Assembly (NCBI GenBank): GCA_001642005.1
Contig: LWCA01000703.1
Location: 1 to 20,203, forward strand
Reading direction: 5' to 3'
DNA: 20,203 bases
DNA from: Intoshia linei
Taxonomy: Eukaryota > Orthonectida > Rhopaluridae
Numbering within the stretch: position 1 is the stretch's first letter; each line of letters opens with the position of its first letter. The notes under the pieces are model-generated. The model searched no databases, had not been told where the DNA came from, and saw nothing but the letters and a program-made list of their open reading frames with translations. The translations under genes were made by a program, and so were the position numbers. Of the stretch, positions 10,013 through 19,227 are shown one piece after another.

Positions 10013-10354
10013 TTTAAACAGTTATCAAAATGTTGAAATGAATTTAACGTTTATTTTGTTTGTTCTTTATGTTTCTCAGTTACGAAATTAATTACATGCT
10101 GCATATGTGTTGTAATATAATGGAATATTTAATTAAAATTCTAGAACAACTGAATTAATAGTTGAATTTTGATACATTTATTAGTATGCATCGATATGAT
10201 AGTATGACGGATTAAATACATGACATATTTGATTAATACAGGATATGTTATAAATTAATTTAAATTTTGTATCAATATGCCCCAATGGAATTTGCAATTT
10301 CGATTATTTAGCAACAAATTATCTATTTATTACGAAACTTTATTAGTAAAATAA
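10013..10354. promoter_or_regulatory. Divergent intergenic region
   Basis: 342 bp between the start codons of the zinc-finger gene (leftward) and the coiled-coil gene (rightward). AT-rich, no coding-like exon. It must hold both promoters, but no motif could be assigned with confidence. Confidence 0.45.
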
Positions 10355-10810
10355 ATGGAGAATAAAAAGGAAGATGAACAAATAGAACAGGTAAATTTTA
10401 ACAAAAAATTGCAAATGTTTCAAACAGCCCAAGATTCAAAAATAGCTCATGAACTAAGTATACATTTTATTAAAAATAATACCGAAGATAATCGTAAAAA
10501 GCGAAAATTAGCAAATTTAAATCTAAAAATTTCCAAGCAATATATAAATAACAATTTTTCTGAGGAAGAATTAAAAGAGTCTATAGGATTGGAAAAGAAA
10601 AAATCAGTCAAAATTAATGATATCCGAAACCATAAAAAGTATGTTGTAATTCTCAGCGAAAAAATTCAGCTCATTAAATACAAAATTATGAAATTTCAAA
10701 AAAATGCTGAAATCTCAGAAAGTACTACCCAGAATGATTTACAATTAGCGCAACTTTACAATGATCTCGAACAAGCCACTTTAGAATATAATACCTTAAA
10801 TAATATTTAA
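10355..10810 (+). CDS. Uncharacterised coiled-coil protein, 151 aa
   Basis: Family not recognised. A single open exon starts with MENKKEDEQIEQVNFNKKL and encodes a Lys/Glu/Asn/Gln-rich protein without membrane segments, signal peptide or cysteines. Two helical stretches are likely: residues ~15-65, with a basic centre (RKKRKLANLNLK), and residues ~90-151 (KYVVILSEKIQLIKYKIMKF and LQLAQLYNDLEQATLEYNTL), the latter with heptad-like hydrophobic spacing. The composition resembles small cytoskeletal or ciliary coiled-coil proteins, but that is inference from appearance only. AATAAA lies at 10821-10826, ten bases after the stop codon and inside the 23-bp gap to the stop of the convergent ARF-like gene. 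This supports real transcription on the plus strand. Confidence 0.72.
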   Translation: MENKKEDEQIEQVNFNKKLQMFQTAQDSKIAHELSIHFIKNNTEDNRKKRKLANLNLKISKQYINNNFSEEELKESIGLEKKKSVKINDIRNHKKYVVILSEKIQLIKYKIMKFQKNAEISESTTQNDLQLAQLYNDLEQATLEYNTLNNI

Positions 10811-10820
10811 TGGTCAACAT

Positions 10821-10826
10821 AATAAA
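10821..10826 (+). terminator. AATAAA polyadenylation signal
   Basis: Canonical hexamer ten bases past the stop of the coiled-coil gene. Cleavage 10-30 nt downstream would fall within the last exon of the opposite-strand ARF-like gene, so the two mRNAs would overlap. Confidence 0.6.
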
Positions 10827-10833
10827 TGTTTCA

Positions 10834-11607
10834 TTATGCAATTTTTTCTTTTATGGTATCGTATAGTGTTTGTATCCCTAATCCTGATATTGCACTGGTT
10901 TCGATTATTTTATAAGCAAAATTCATGGATTGAAAATTTATTCTAGCTTCCAATTCTGCTGAACTCAGGGCTAAATGTATAAATTGTTTTAAATTCGACC
11001 TTGATAGTAAATAAATACCGGAGCCTATATCCTGTTTGTTAGCTAATATAATAATGAATTTATTCTAAAATTACTTAAAAATAGAATTATAATTATACCA
11101 TGGCATGGGTATTGGAAGCCATTTGTTTAAGGATATTTGAAATTTCACTAAATCTTTTCACATCAACGGCATCAATAACAAATATAAAACAAAACGATGT
11201 TTCAAATTGGTATGACCAGTATCTTCTTAATCTAAAATAGAATACTAATTTAATAACTCGCATGTTAATCCATTACGATTCATTCCCAGGACAATCCTAA
11301 AAAATTAAAGATTAAACATGTTGGAAACACATTGATACCCAAAAACTAATTTTTTTATTTCCTATGTTTTTGTATAGTACATCTACTGATTTTGTAGGAG
11401 TTGTTTTTATTGCATCAGATCTATTACAGGTACCTAATTGAATTGTCAACTATTTCAAGTCTATTATCCTAAAATACCTGCTAGTAATTTTATAATTGCT
11501 AAAAATAACTTGAAAGCAGTACATTTTAAATTACCTGTTTTTCCTGCATTATCCAGTCCGATTGTGGTAACATCTACACCTTGTTTTTTACAACATAAGC
11601 AAAACAT
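10834..11607 (-). CDS. ARF/ARL-family small GTPase (ARL13-like features)
   Basis: Six exons on the minus strand: 11607-11535, 11498-11478 (21 nt), 11433-11339, 11296-11277 (20 nt), 11231-11099 and 11064-10834, giving 190 residues. Introns are 36, 44, 42, 45 and 34 nt, and all phases agree. P-loop GLDNAGKT is at 17-24 followed by Ala, switch I has TTPTKSV at 42-48, G3 is FWDCPGNE at 62-69, G4 is ANKQD at 122-126, and a G5-like ETSA lies near the C-terminus. Both microexons are required: the first encodes IIKLLA after the P-loop and the second encodes DCPGNE. Asn replaces the catalytic Gln after DxxG, suggesting weak intrinsic GTP hydrolysis. The N-terminus MFCLCCKKQ has no Gly2 for myristoylation but three Cys that could be palmitoylated, and GKTA after the Cys-rich start recalls ARL13. 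It lacks the long ARL13B C-terminal extension, so the subfamily is uncertain. Confidence 0.9.
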
Positions 11608-13461
11608 TCTAAGAATTATTTACTATGCTTCTAAATGACCATAAATATTTTATATTGTTCAGTTTTGTTTGTCAATAATACTCTGCTAACATTTGCTCGA
11701 TAAAGTTGATATTGCACATAAAATATTGATTGAATTGTTCCAATTTAATTTATCTTTGTGTCACGTGGGCCCTATTAATGTGCGCCATTATTGTTCTAAT
11801 TAAATTAATATTTACACAGAGCAAAATTATACATTTCAAAAATAACAAGGATGATAATGATTGATTTTTCCAATTCATGTTTATAAAACGAATTATATTA
11901 AATGAATCCTCAAATTTACATTTCATTATTGTAATATGCCGAAAATATAAAATAAATTATTTTTTCGACGAGTCTCATAAATTTTCAATAGTTTTTGAAT
12001 GAACAAAATTTAATGAAAATCAATAACCCTGAATAATTAATTCTCTAGTTTAATTATCAGTTTCTATTTTATCAATGAGTTTAACTAAAAGCAATGTCGA
12101 ATCAACATTGTCGATATTGAAAGTTTATAAACACGCAACTCAGTTATATAACAATAGTTTACGGGCACTGAGAAGTTAACGGCGTACCTTGTATATACAG
12201 AAATTTCTATATTTTGTATAGTACCAATAGTATCCCGTACCGCGATCAGTGCTTACGAGAATTCTCATTTTGTATATTTGAGTCATATTTCTAAATATTC
12301 TGAAAATAGACAAGTAAAAAACCTAAATGTATTAAAACCAATAAGTTACTGGTATAATTTTGCCATTATCGAATTTTTTCTAAATATAATGCAACAGTTG
12401 CACGGAAAAATAATTTCGTACGTTGTATTTTAAATGAAAGTATTTTTTTGTTGACATTGCGCCGTCTTGCTTGTACAGTGTACACGTAGCATATTTTGAT
12501 ATTATTTTTCTATATATATCTAAATATTTTATATGGTGTTTATATACTGTATACTGTAATTAATAGTACTGTACTGTTTAATAATAATTTATAATAACTA
12601 TATTTATTTTCTTTAATGTGAAATATGAGGTTGCATTTTAGGCTAAAATGCAAAATTTAGCTACAATTAATTAATATCCTGGTTAGTATATGCGATAAGG
12701 CGAGCCTCATATCATCCTTGACATTAAATTTGTTTATTTAATTTGTGTTTATATGAACAAATGTAGAAAATCCTGCTTCACACAGATAAGTTGACGGAAA
12801 AGGCAGTAGCAAATAGTGTTTCAATTTTACCGACTTTTTCAACATGGTCAAAATGTAACATGAAAAAGTAATATTTTTAAAATTACTGGTAAAATAATAA
12901 AAAATTTTTGACAACGTAAACACTTGGATTTATTAAATCTATTACTAGATACTGTATTTTATCTGCAATAGTTTCTATATTGAGTGAAGATTTTAAATTG
13001 TAATACATAATGTAAAATATTTCCGTAACATTATCACAGTCAATATTATATTAAAATAAATATATTCATAATATTTTGAAATTCTCACGACCCCCTGATA
13101 AATTTCGCGACCCACGCGGGGCACCGGTTGAAAACCACTGGCCTAGATTATGTTAATGTATTATATATTTTGAATAACTCATCAAGTATTGACTCAATTC
13201 TGTAATAATATTATAACTTGATCCCTGTAACACAATTACTTTACAAAAAAGGTTTCAATTTTTATTATTTAAATATGGTTCAATACCTATTAATTTATAT
13301 TGCAAGTCTATTTTTAAATTGCTTTCGTCACTTGTATTGACATTTAGTATTTAAACATGTATATAAATGTTATAAAATATGTGTTATGATATAATGTTTT
13401 AGAGTAAAATGAAAATAAATATTGATAGTAACGACTAAAAATTTTAAAATATTTACAATTA
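11608..13461. other. Long divergent region without a firm gene
   Basis: 1.85 kb between the start codons of the ARF-like gene and the glycosyltransferase gene. It holds a hAT transposase relic (12660-13140, separate entry) and a weak two-exon candidate at 12075-12430 (see findings). CACGTG at 11762-11767 is an E-box sequence by form only. TGTACAGTGTACAC near 12474 recurs near 20098. Confidence 0.4.
12660..13140 (-). mobile_element. hAT transposon relic (C-terminal dimerisation domain)
   Basis: Read on the minus strand, 12923-12665 encodes LLPFPSTYLCEAGFS, then FVHINTN, a stop codon (12740-12738), then FNVKDDMRLALS in the same frame. This order matches the hATC dimerisation region of ZBED/Buster-type hAT transposases (TYLCE.GFS...I.TK...NV.DDMRLAL). 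At the other end the sequence read from 13140 begins CAGTGGTTTTCAACCGGTGC, a typical hAT terminal inverted repeat. About 200 bp separate the terminus from the coding remnant, so most of the gene is lost. No intact partner end or duplication was found. Confidence 0.82.
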
Positions 13462-14453
13462 TTGTTTTTATGGAAATTGCACGCATTGATGACTTCGACA
13501 ATGAGGACATTATGGAAATGTATATTTCTGATTATAGGCATCTGTTGTGTCATAATAATTTATAAATTACGCAGTGATTTAATCATCAAATACAGAAACT
13601 GGATAAGCCAAAACCATTCCAAGAAAAATGAAAGCTTGCGTGACCGACTACCAAGTGTTGTGCATTTTACTTGGTATGTAGATAAAATTTCTGATTTAAA
13701 ATTTCATGAGTATACAAGTATTTTGAGTGCCCACCGAAACTTCAATGTGGATAGAATCCATTTTTATACAAATAATGAACCAAAGGGTGAATTGTGGAAT
13801 AAAATTTTAAATGAATTGATGGGAATTATATACATAATTTACCGAACTCCACCCTCTCACGAATTACTGAACGAAAAATTTGAAAACACATATTATGCCA
13901 CTTCAGCATCTAATGTTGATAGAGTTTTACTACTGTATGAATATGGCGGAATTTACATGGATATGGATGTAATTGCCATTCAACCAATCCCTGATTACGT
14001 TACAAAATCATGTTTTATGGGTTTGGAGTCGGAACAAAAATTATGCGGCAGTTTTATAGCATGTGAAGCTAATTCTCCATTTTTGGCAATTTGGTTAAAT
14101 TCCTATTTGACAGATTACAGAATTGAGGGTAATTTAAATGTAGACTATATTGACGTATAATTTTAGAATGGTCATACAACAGCGGAATGGTTCCGACACA
14201 AATAGCAAAAAGATTTCCTAAAATGATTCATTTGTCCAGACTTATTAATCAACCAAATTTTAAACACTTGGATCAAATTTGGGGAAATTCTCAGTATAAT
14301 TGGAAAAATAACATTGCAATGCATATATGGTATCGATTGTATACATACGATCAAGATTTATATGACATGTATCCAGATTCCAATTTTACAAACATTTTGA
14401 CCAACAACCGTACCATTGATCAAATATATAAATTTGTACATTACAAAACATAA
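13462..14453 (+). CDS. GT32-family Golgi glycosyltransferase
   Basis: Type II membrane glycosyltransferase, probably Golgi. Two exons, 13462-14128 and 14167-14453, with a 38-nt intron give 317 residues. Residues ~18-35 (LWKCIFLIIGICCVIIIY) are the signal anchor. The catalytic core has PSVVHFTWY at ~64-72, VDRVLLLYEYGGIYMDMDV at ~152-170 with the DxD metal/nucleotide-sugar motif (DMD, 167-169), and after the splice WSYNSGMVPTQIAKRFP, the conserved W.YNSG...P block. These features define the DXD-sugar-binding family of alpha-1,4-GlcNAc/Gal transferase relatives and inositol-phosphoceramide mannosyltransferases. The A4GALT-type C-terminal domain is not evident, so donor and acceptor cannot be named. 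Met10 or Met14 are possible alternative starts. The splice was set by the match DYRIEEWSYNSG. The stop is 10 bp from the convergent XPB stop. Confidence 0.92.
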
Positions 14454-14460
14454 TTACAAT

Positions 14461-14470
14461 TGTTTATTTT
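14461..14470 (-). terminator. AATAAA overlapping the XPB stop codon
   Basis: On the minus strand the last codons run AAA TAA A, so an AATAAA hexamer includes the stop codon. Polyadenylation there would place the XPB 3' end inside the glycosyltransferase coding region. Confidence 0.5.
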
Positions 14471-16683
14471 TTTTTATTTTTAAATTCCATGTACAAGTTA
14501 GAGTCACCATTTAAGGTTGACATTTTTAGATTGGTGGTGGTTTCAAATTCATCAGTGTCGATTGTTGCCTCTTCGTCATCTTCTTCCTTGCTATTAATAA
14601 TAGATTTTAACAATTCCAATTGTTCCTTAATGGTTCCAAATTTTAATGTTTTGTCAGCGTCCAAACCCTCAAGTCGAGTGATATATTTGTAGGCATAACC
14701 TTGGTTTACGAGAAATCGTTGTCTTCTTCTAGCATGATGTACTTCAACCGTGTCTTGAGAAACAAGGGAATAAAAATAAGCATTAAATTCATTTTCTTCC
14801 AAAATAACATTTTTTTTGGCACGTAAAATACGACCCAAACGCTGAGCTTCCTGTCTACGTGAACCACCATGAGAGGAAATTTGTATTAGTACATTGGCTT
14901 CAGGTAAGTCAAAAGAGTTATCAGCTACTTTAGACACGAATATAGTATTAACTTTAGGATTATGTTGAAAATTGTTTAAAATGCGCAAACGCTCATCTAG
15001 ACTTGTTGGTCCATACAGGTATGGTCTATCCATAAAAATAGCATATTGTTTTAAAGTATAAACACTGTCAGAAAAAACAATAATTTTGTCTCCTCTGTTT
15101 TCGTGAAATTTTATTAAAAACTGACAAGCACGAAATTTATTCGGATTCATCAGGTAAAATAAATTTCCTTTTCGTAAAGAGGCATTCAAGTATTCTCTAA
15201 AAAAATCAGGAGTCATTGAGCATGAAACTTCACAACACTGAACGCGAGCAATATATCCTTTATCTTGAAGTTGTTTCCAATTGGCTTCGTACAATTTTGG
15301 TCCAATTAAAAAATTCAAATCAGTTATTTTGTCGTCCTCCCGGACTAGAGTAGCAGTGAGACCTAACTTGCAATGGGATTTGACAAATGTCAATACTTTA
15401 CGGAACATTTTTGCTGGAATGTATTGAACTTCGTCCATTATCAACAATCCCCACTCGATAGATTGAACCCATTTGATCAACTGTTCTGCACTCCAAGCTC
15501 TTTTTCCAGAATAAGAAATCATTGAATAAGTACTGATACAAATATATGATTTTTTCGACTTTGGTTTATCGCCGGAACCAGAAGTAAACCGTATAATACT
15601 AGAATCGTCAGCTGTTGACCAAATTTTGAATTGAGATCGCCATTGTTCGACAGCCACAGAAGATGTACATAAAACTAAACACGACTTTCGAAGTGTACAA
15701 GCAGCCGTCACACCGACCAATGTTTTTCCTGCACCACACGGTAATACAATGATGCCAGATCGAGCTCTATTATTGCTAAACAATTTCCGAAGGCAACATT
15801 CCTGGTAAGGGCGTAAATACGTGTTAGATTTAAGTTGTACATTTAAATCTGGGTTAATTTTGTCTGATTTAAAGTCGTATTCTGCCAACAAAGGATAATC
15901 TAGTTCGATACATCTTTGCTGAATTTCCTCCAATTTTGTTTGTTTAATACGGATAGTGAAGATGCTCGATTTTTTAGTACAAAAAGGAGCTTCATCCAAC
16001 TTGCCTGGTTTAGAAAATACACATTTTAGAGATTCCGACATACATAGTTGAAAGACGTTATCTTTTATCAAAAAATTGTAAATATCTTGAATTGCTGTTT
16101 CAATAACGTATTCACTTTCTCTCAAAACCAATTTCACTTTACCATAACTTATTGTGCACTCTTTGATAAACTGTATAATGTCCTCTGATAATTTGACTTT
16201 GCTTAATAATTCCAAAGTTTTCAATATTTCCTCGGTTTTCAGACCAACTGAAACAGCAGCGTACAAAGAATAACTAGATATTTTGTATTCGTGCATTATA
16301 GGTGGTCGTGATACAGGTTCAGCTATTGCAATGAGAAAATCTTGAGCTTGCTTAAAGAATTTGGAAAAACATTCCAAAAATATTGTTCCGTTTGGAGAAA
16401 CTATTATGGGACGGTTTGAATAATCTGTATTTAATACTAAATTTTCATAGTTATATTTTATATTTCGTTGAATTTCATTTTTCTTAGATTCAAAATCACT
16501 ATCACTGTCTTCATTCTTTAACACTTTCGATGCACTTTTAGGTAAATTCACACCTAAAACAATAAATAATACATTTGTATCATTTTATATACCTTCAATT
16601 GGTTCATTTTTTCTTTTCTTAATTTTTATAAATACTTTTAAAGGTTTATTTTCCTTTTTCCTCTTATTAATTTGTAGGCTCAT
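14464..16683 (-). CDS. ERCC3: XPB/ERCC3 DNA helicase-translocase of TFIIH
   Basis: Superfamily 2 ATPase of TFIIH; it opens promoters for RNA polymerase II and opens DNA around lesions in nucleotide excision repair. Exon 1 is 16683-16593 and exon 2 is 16553-14464, split by a 39-nt intron, giving 726 residues (human 782). The N-terminus is basic ([20 protein letters not shown]). The damage-recognition region follows (~70-220), then Walker [10 protein letters not shown] (~301-309), DEVQ (404-407) where animals normally have DEVH, motif [15 protein letters not shown] with the RED residues at 435-437, [36 protein letters not shown], and motif [13 protein letters not shown] (~601-611). The motif before SFDLP reads KVADN where human has KVGDT. 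The tail stops at YMEFKNKKK and lacks the final HPLFKRFR-type end. AATAAA overlaps the stop codon. It is divergent from UBE2J2. Confidence 0.97.
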
Positions 16684-17214
16684 ATCATCAAATTAATTAT
16701 GAGTTACTATGATTAAATAATTACTTTACAATTTAGTTTATTTATGGTTGTAATTTGTAACAATTCCGAATTTCCGAGCTGTATATTTATGGGAATAAGT
16801 TTTACAATATCAATAATAAATCTATTTTTCCATTGCATCTATCGTAACGCGTTGAGGGAACCGATAAATAATTGATTTTGGATTATTTCAAGTTTTGCTC
16901 AACTTAAATATGTTGGCTTATTTTAAATTATAAATACTAATTGCGGGCAAAAATATGCAAATTAGCTGAGTTTTACAGTGTAATTGTTGTATTATAATGA
17001 TATTTGAATGCGTATCATATCTCAGTATCTACTACGTTATGTTTATTTTATGATAATACAAAGCTTTAAAAATTTTGACAAAAATATATAAATTTCTAAA
17101 AATTAGTACAATGTGGAAGGCTTAGCAACGTAACAAAACTAATATTAAAGTTCGCATTTATCTTCAAAAAATCTATATTACTATTTGTATTTAGTTGTCT
17201 TGAATCAACTACAA
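16684..17214. promoter_or_regulatory. Divergent intergenic region, XPB/UBE2J2
   Basis: 531 bp between start codons of oppositely transcribed genes. AT-rich, with no exon-like or repeat structure that I can name. A TATTTAG directly upstream of 17195 could be a splice acceptor for a 5' UTR intron of UBE2J2. Confidence 0.45.
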
Positions 17215-17930
17215 ATGGGTAAAGCAGAAAAAAGTGCAATGTTAAGACTTCAATCTGACTTGAGAAAACTTGTAGAAGAACCTGTGCCATACATTGAAGC
17301 AATACCTGAGGAAAATAACATTTTGAACTGGCATTATGTGTTTACAGGGCCCCCTGATTCACCATATGAAGGTTTGATTAAGAAAAATTAATTGAAATTA
17401 TTTTAGGTGGAATATACCACGGAATGTTACGTTTTCCAACGCATTATCCATTTAGTCCACCAAGTATTTTCATATTCACCCCAAATGGAAGATTTGAGTT
17501 AAACAAACGCATTTGTCTCTCAATCAGTGATTACCATCCAGATACATGGAATCCATCTTGGTGTGTGTCTACTATTTTAACTGGATTGTTGAGTTTTATG
17601 CTTGATAATGTCGAAACCGAAGGAAGTATAAATACTTCTGTTAAAATTAAGAAAATTCTTGCTAAACGGTCTCTAGCATTCAATTTAAAATCTAAAATGT
17701 TTAATACGCTATTTCCAAAATATATAACAAAATTTGAAGAAAAAAATGAAAATAAACGACTTGAACCTATCAAATCAGTCAGTATGGAAAAAATATCCGA
17801 TAATGTTTCAAATGAAATGACATGGTATATTAAGCCGTTACAATATCTGGATAGATATTGTACTATAGGTGTTGTTTTTCTCTTTTTCACTGTTATCGCC
17901 ACCTATATAATTAGCAACGCAGACAGTTAA
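17215..17930 (+). CDS. UBE2J2: UBE2J2-type tail-anchored ubiquitin-conjugating enzyme (Ubc6)
   Basis: E2 enzyme of ER-associated degradation, anchored in the ER membrane with the catalytic domain in the cytosol. Exons 17215-17371 and 17407-17930, with a 35-nt intron whose removal restores SPYEGGIYHGMLRFP; 226 residues (human 259). The UBC fold shows PVPYIEAIPEENNILNWHYV, PPSIFIFTPNGRF and ICLSISDYHPDTWNPSW, with Cys89 as the thioester cysteine, in the Ubc6/UBE2J context (no HPN motif, TPNGRF in its place). LTGLLSFMLDN and RSLAFNLKSKMF follow. The ~60-residue linker is basic and shorter than in mammals. Residues ~202-221 (YCTIGVVFLFFTVIATYII) are the tail anchor, leaving a short lumenal tail. 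I chose the ATG at 17215 because upstream codons lack a Met. The stop is 64 bp from the convergent NDUFA2 stop. Confidence 0.95.
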
Positions 17931-17994
17931 ATATTTGTATCTGCAAATGCACACGAAAACGTTTTAATTTTTGTAAATATTTATATTTAGACTA

Positions 17995-18405
17995 TTAAAT
18001 GTATTGTTTATTGCTTGATAAAGACATTAAAGTTGCTAAGACCTCAGTACGTGATAAGCCATCCAAACATTTATTCTTTTCTATTCCAAATGCTATGATA
18101 TTAATAATGAATTAGTTAATTTAAACCATATCGTACGTAAATCTTTGGTTTTATATTAATGCAGTCTCGAATAAGAATTGGAATCTTGTTTTCGTTTTTA
18201 AGTGATATATAATCTTGTTTTATAAATTGTCTAAAAAAATCAATGTAGGGTCACTAAAAATTTAAAAAATAGTTTCTGAATTAGTTATTTGGCTTTACTA
18301 CGTGTTTAATTTAAGTTCCACTAAAAATGAACTCATTCAAATTTAAAAAGTAGATTACTGTTCTATTTTATCACGTCTTCAAAAGTTACAACCAAATCGA
18401 AACAT
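17995..18405 (-). CDS. NDUFA2: NDUFA2 (complex I B8 subunit), N-terminus uncertain
   Basis: Accessory thioredoxin-fold subunit in the matrix arm of mitochondrial NADH dehydrogenase. Two exons are secure on the minus strand: 18230-18127 and 18092-17995, joined over a 34-nt intron. They encode QFIKQDYISLKNENKIPILI, then RDCINIKPKIYVRYAFGIE, then LDGLSRTEVLATLMSL. This aligns with human [33 protein letters not shown] and the C-terminal helix. The 5' part is provisional: 18405-18390 (MFRFG) and a 19-nt exon 18320-18302 (LELKLNT) agree in phase through introns of 69 and 71 nt, giving only 78 residues against 99 in human. The segment normally reading HLCQ..S..S.GVR, with a conserved Cys, is not found. 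Either another small exon was missed or the segment is lost. Confidence 0.85.
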
Positions 18406-18409
18406 GACT

Positions 18410-18559
18410 ATGAAATGTTCTTATGAATATAATTTTGAAACGATATTCTAACACAATAAATTGTTAAAAATTGAATTTGGAACTATAGTTTAGTCGTATA
18501 AACACCCTGTCATCCACGCACAAATGTAAAAACAATTTAATGTCACCATTACACTAAAT
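18410..18559. other. Short gene-free stretch upstream of NDUFA2
   Basis: Probable promoter side of NDUFA2 (minus strand). It ends at the hAT-type MITE. No further exon is evident. Confidence 0.35.
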
Positions 18560-18785
18560 CAGGGGTACACAACCTGCGGCGGTTGACAATGCATGTGATA
18601 AGATTGCAATATATCATTTTACTTCAAATTAAAAAGTTTAAATCAGATTTTATTCAATATTTGTATCAAGAATCTACATTTTTGACTTTTCCCCTTTATC
18701 AATGTCAAAGTAAATTTTGTGTGGCATTAGTATCAATGAGTAAAGTAGCTTTGCGGCTGAATTGGTAGAAAAATTGTACACCCTG
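18560..18785. mobile_element. 226-bp hAT-type MITE candidate
   Basis: The left end is CAGGGGTACACAACCTGCGG and the inverted right end is CAGGGTGTACAATTTTTC, sharing CAGGG and GTACA. The flanks are CACTAAAT (18552-18559) and ATCTAAAT (18786-18793), six of eight identical, as expected for an old hAT duplication. The left end resembles the CAGGGGT..NCAACCTGC termini of hAT elements. A 61-codon open frame inside has no resemblance to any family. Confidence 0.65.
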
Positions 18786-19227
18786 ATCTAAATCAAAAAA
18801 ATTTTAAATTTTGTTTTTTTGTTGACCTTGATATAACAGGTTATTTGAACATACTGTTAGATAGATTTTCTGTTGATTTTGTATAATCAACTTTTTCATT
18901 ATATATGTTGATCAATGGGGTTTTTACAAAATATTATATAAATCCAATTTTTTAAACAAAATTTTATATATAGGAATTTCATATTTTAAAAAAAATGGCT
19001 CAAACATAATACATTTACTAACATTTGACAATTACTTATCTTGCAGATAAATGTATAAGTTGAAGATTGGGAAAGTTAGATTCTTGAAAAAGGTTCACAA
19101 TCACAATGTATACCCCATTATAATACAGTATTCTCTTCACAACTAGCCATACAAGTTTTAAAACCATTTTTCAAAATAAGTTAGGTTATTTTGTATTAAA
19201 TTATCTTTTTTGATGATTTATTTTGAA
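18786..19227. other. Gene-free AT-rich stretch
   Basis: Poly-A/T-rich sequence between two repeat elements. No coding-like exon, RNA gene or further repeat was recognised. Confidence 0.5.

Noticed and set aside
11438-11638. 66-codon plus-strand frame opposite the ARF-like gene
   Set aside because: Antisense to P-loop and microexon sequences that are clearly coding on the minus strand.
18231-18301. Reading SQITNSETIF as the missing Cys/Ser segment of NDUFA2
   Set aside because: In that frame a stop follows and no GT donor leads to the next exon in phase.
6186-18405. A functional gene cluster or novel defence-like system
   Set aside because: The genes are housekeeping genes from unrelated pathways; their proximity is explained by genome compaction.
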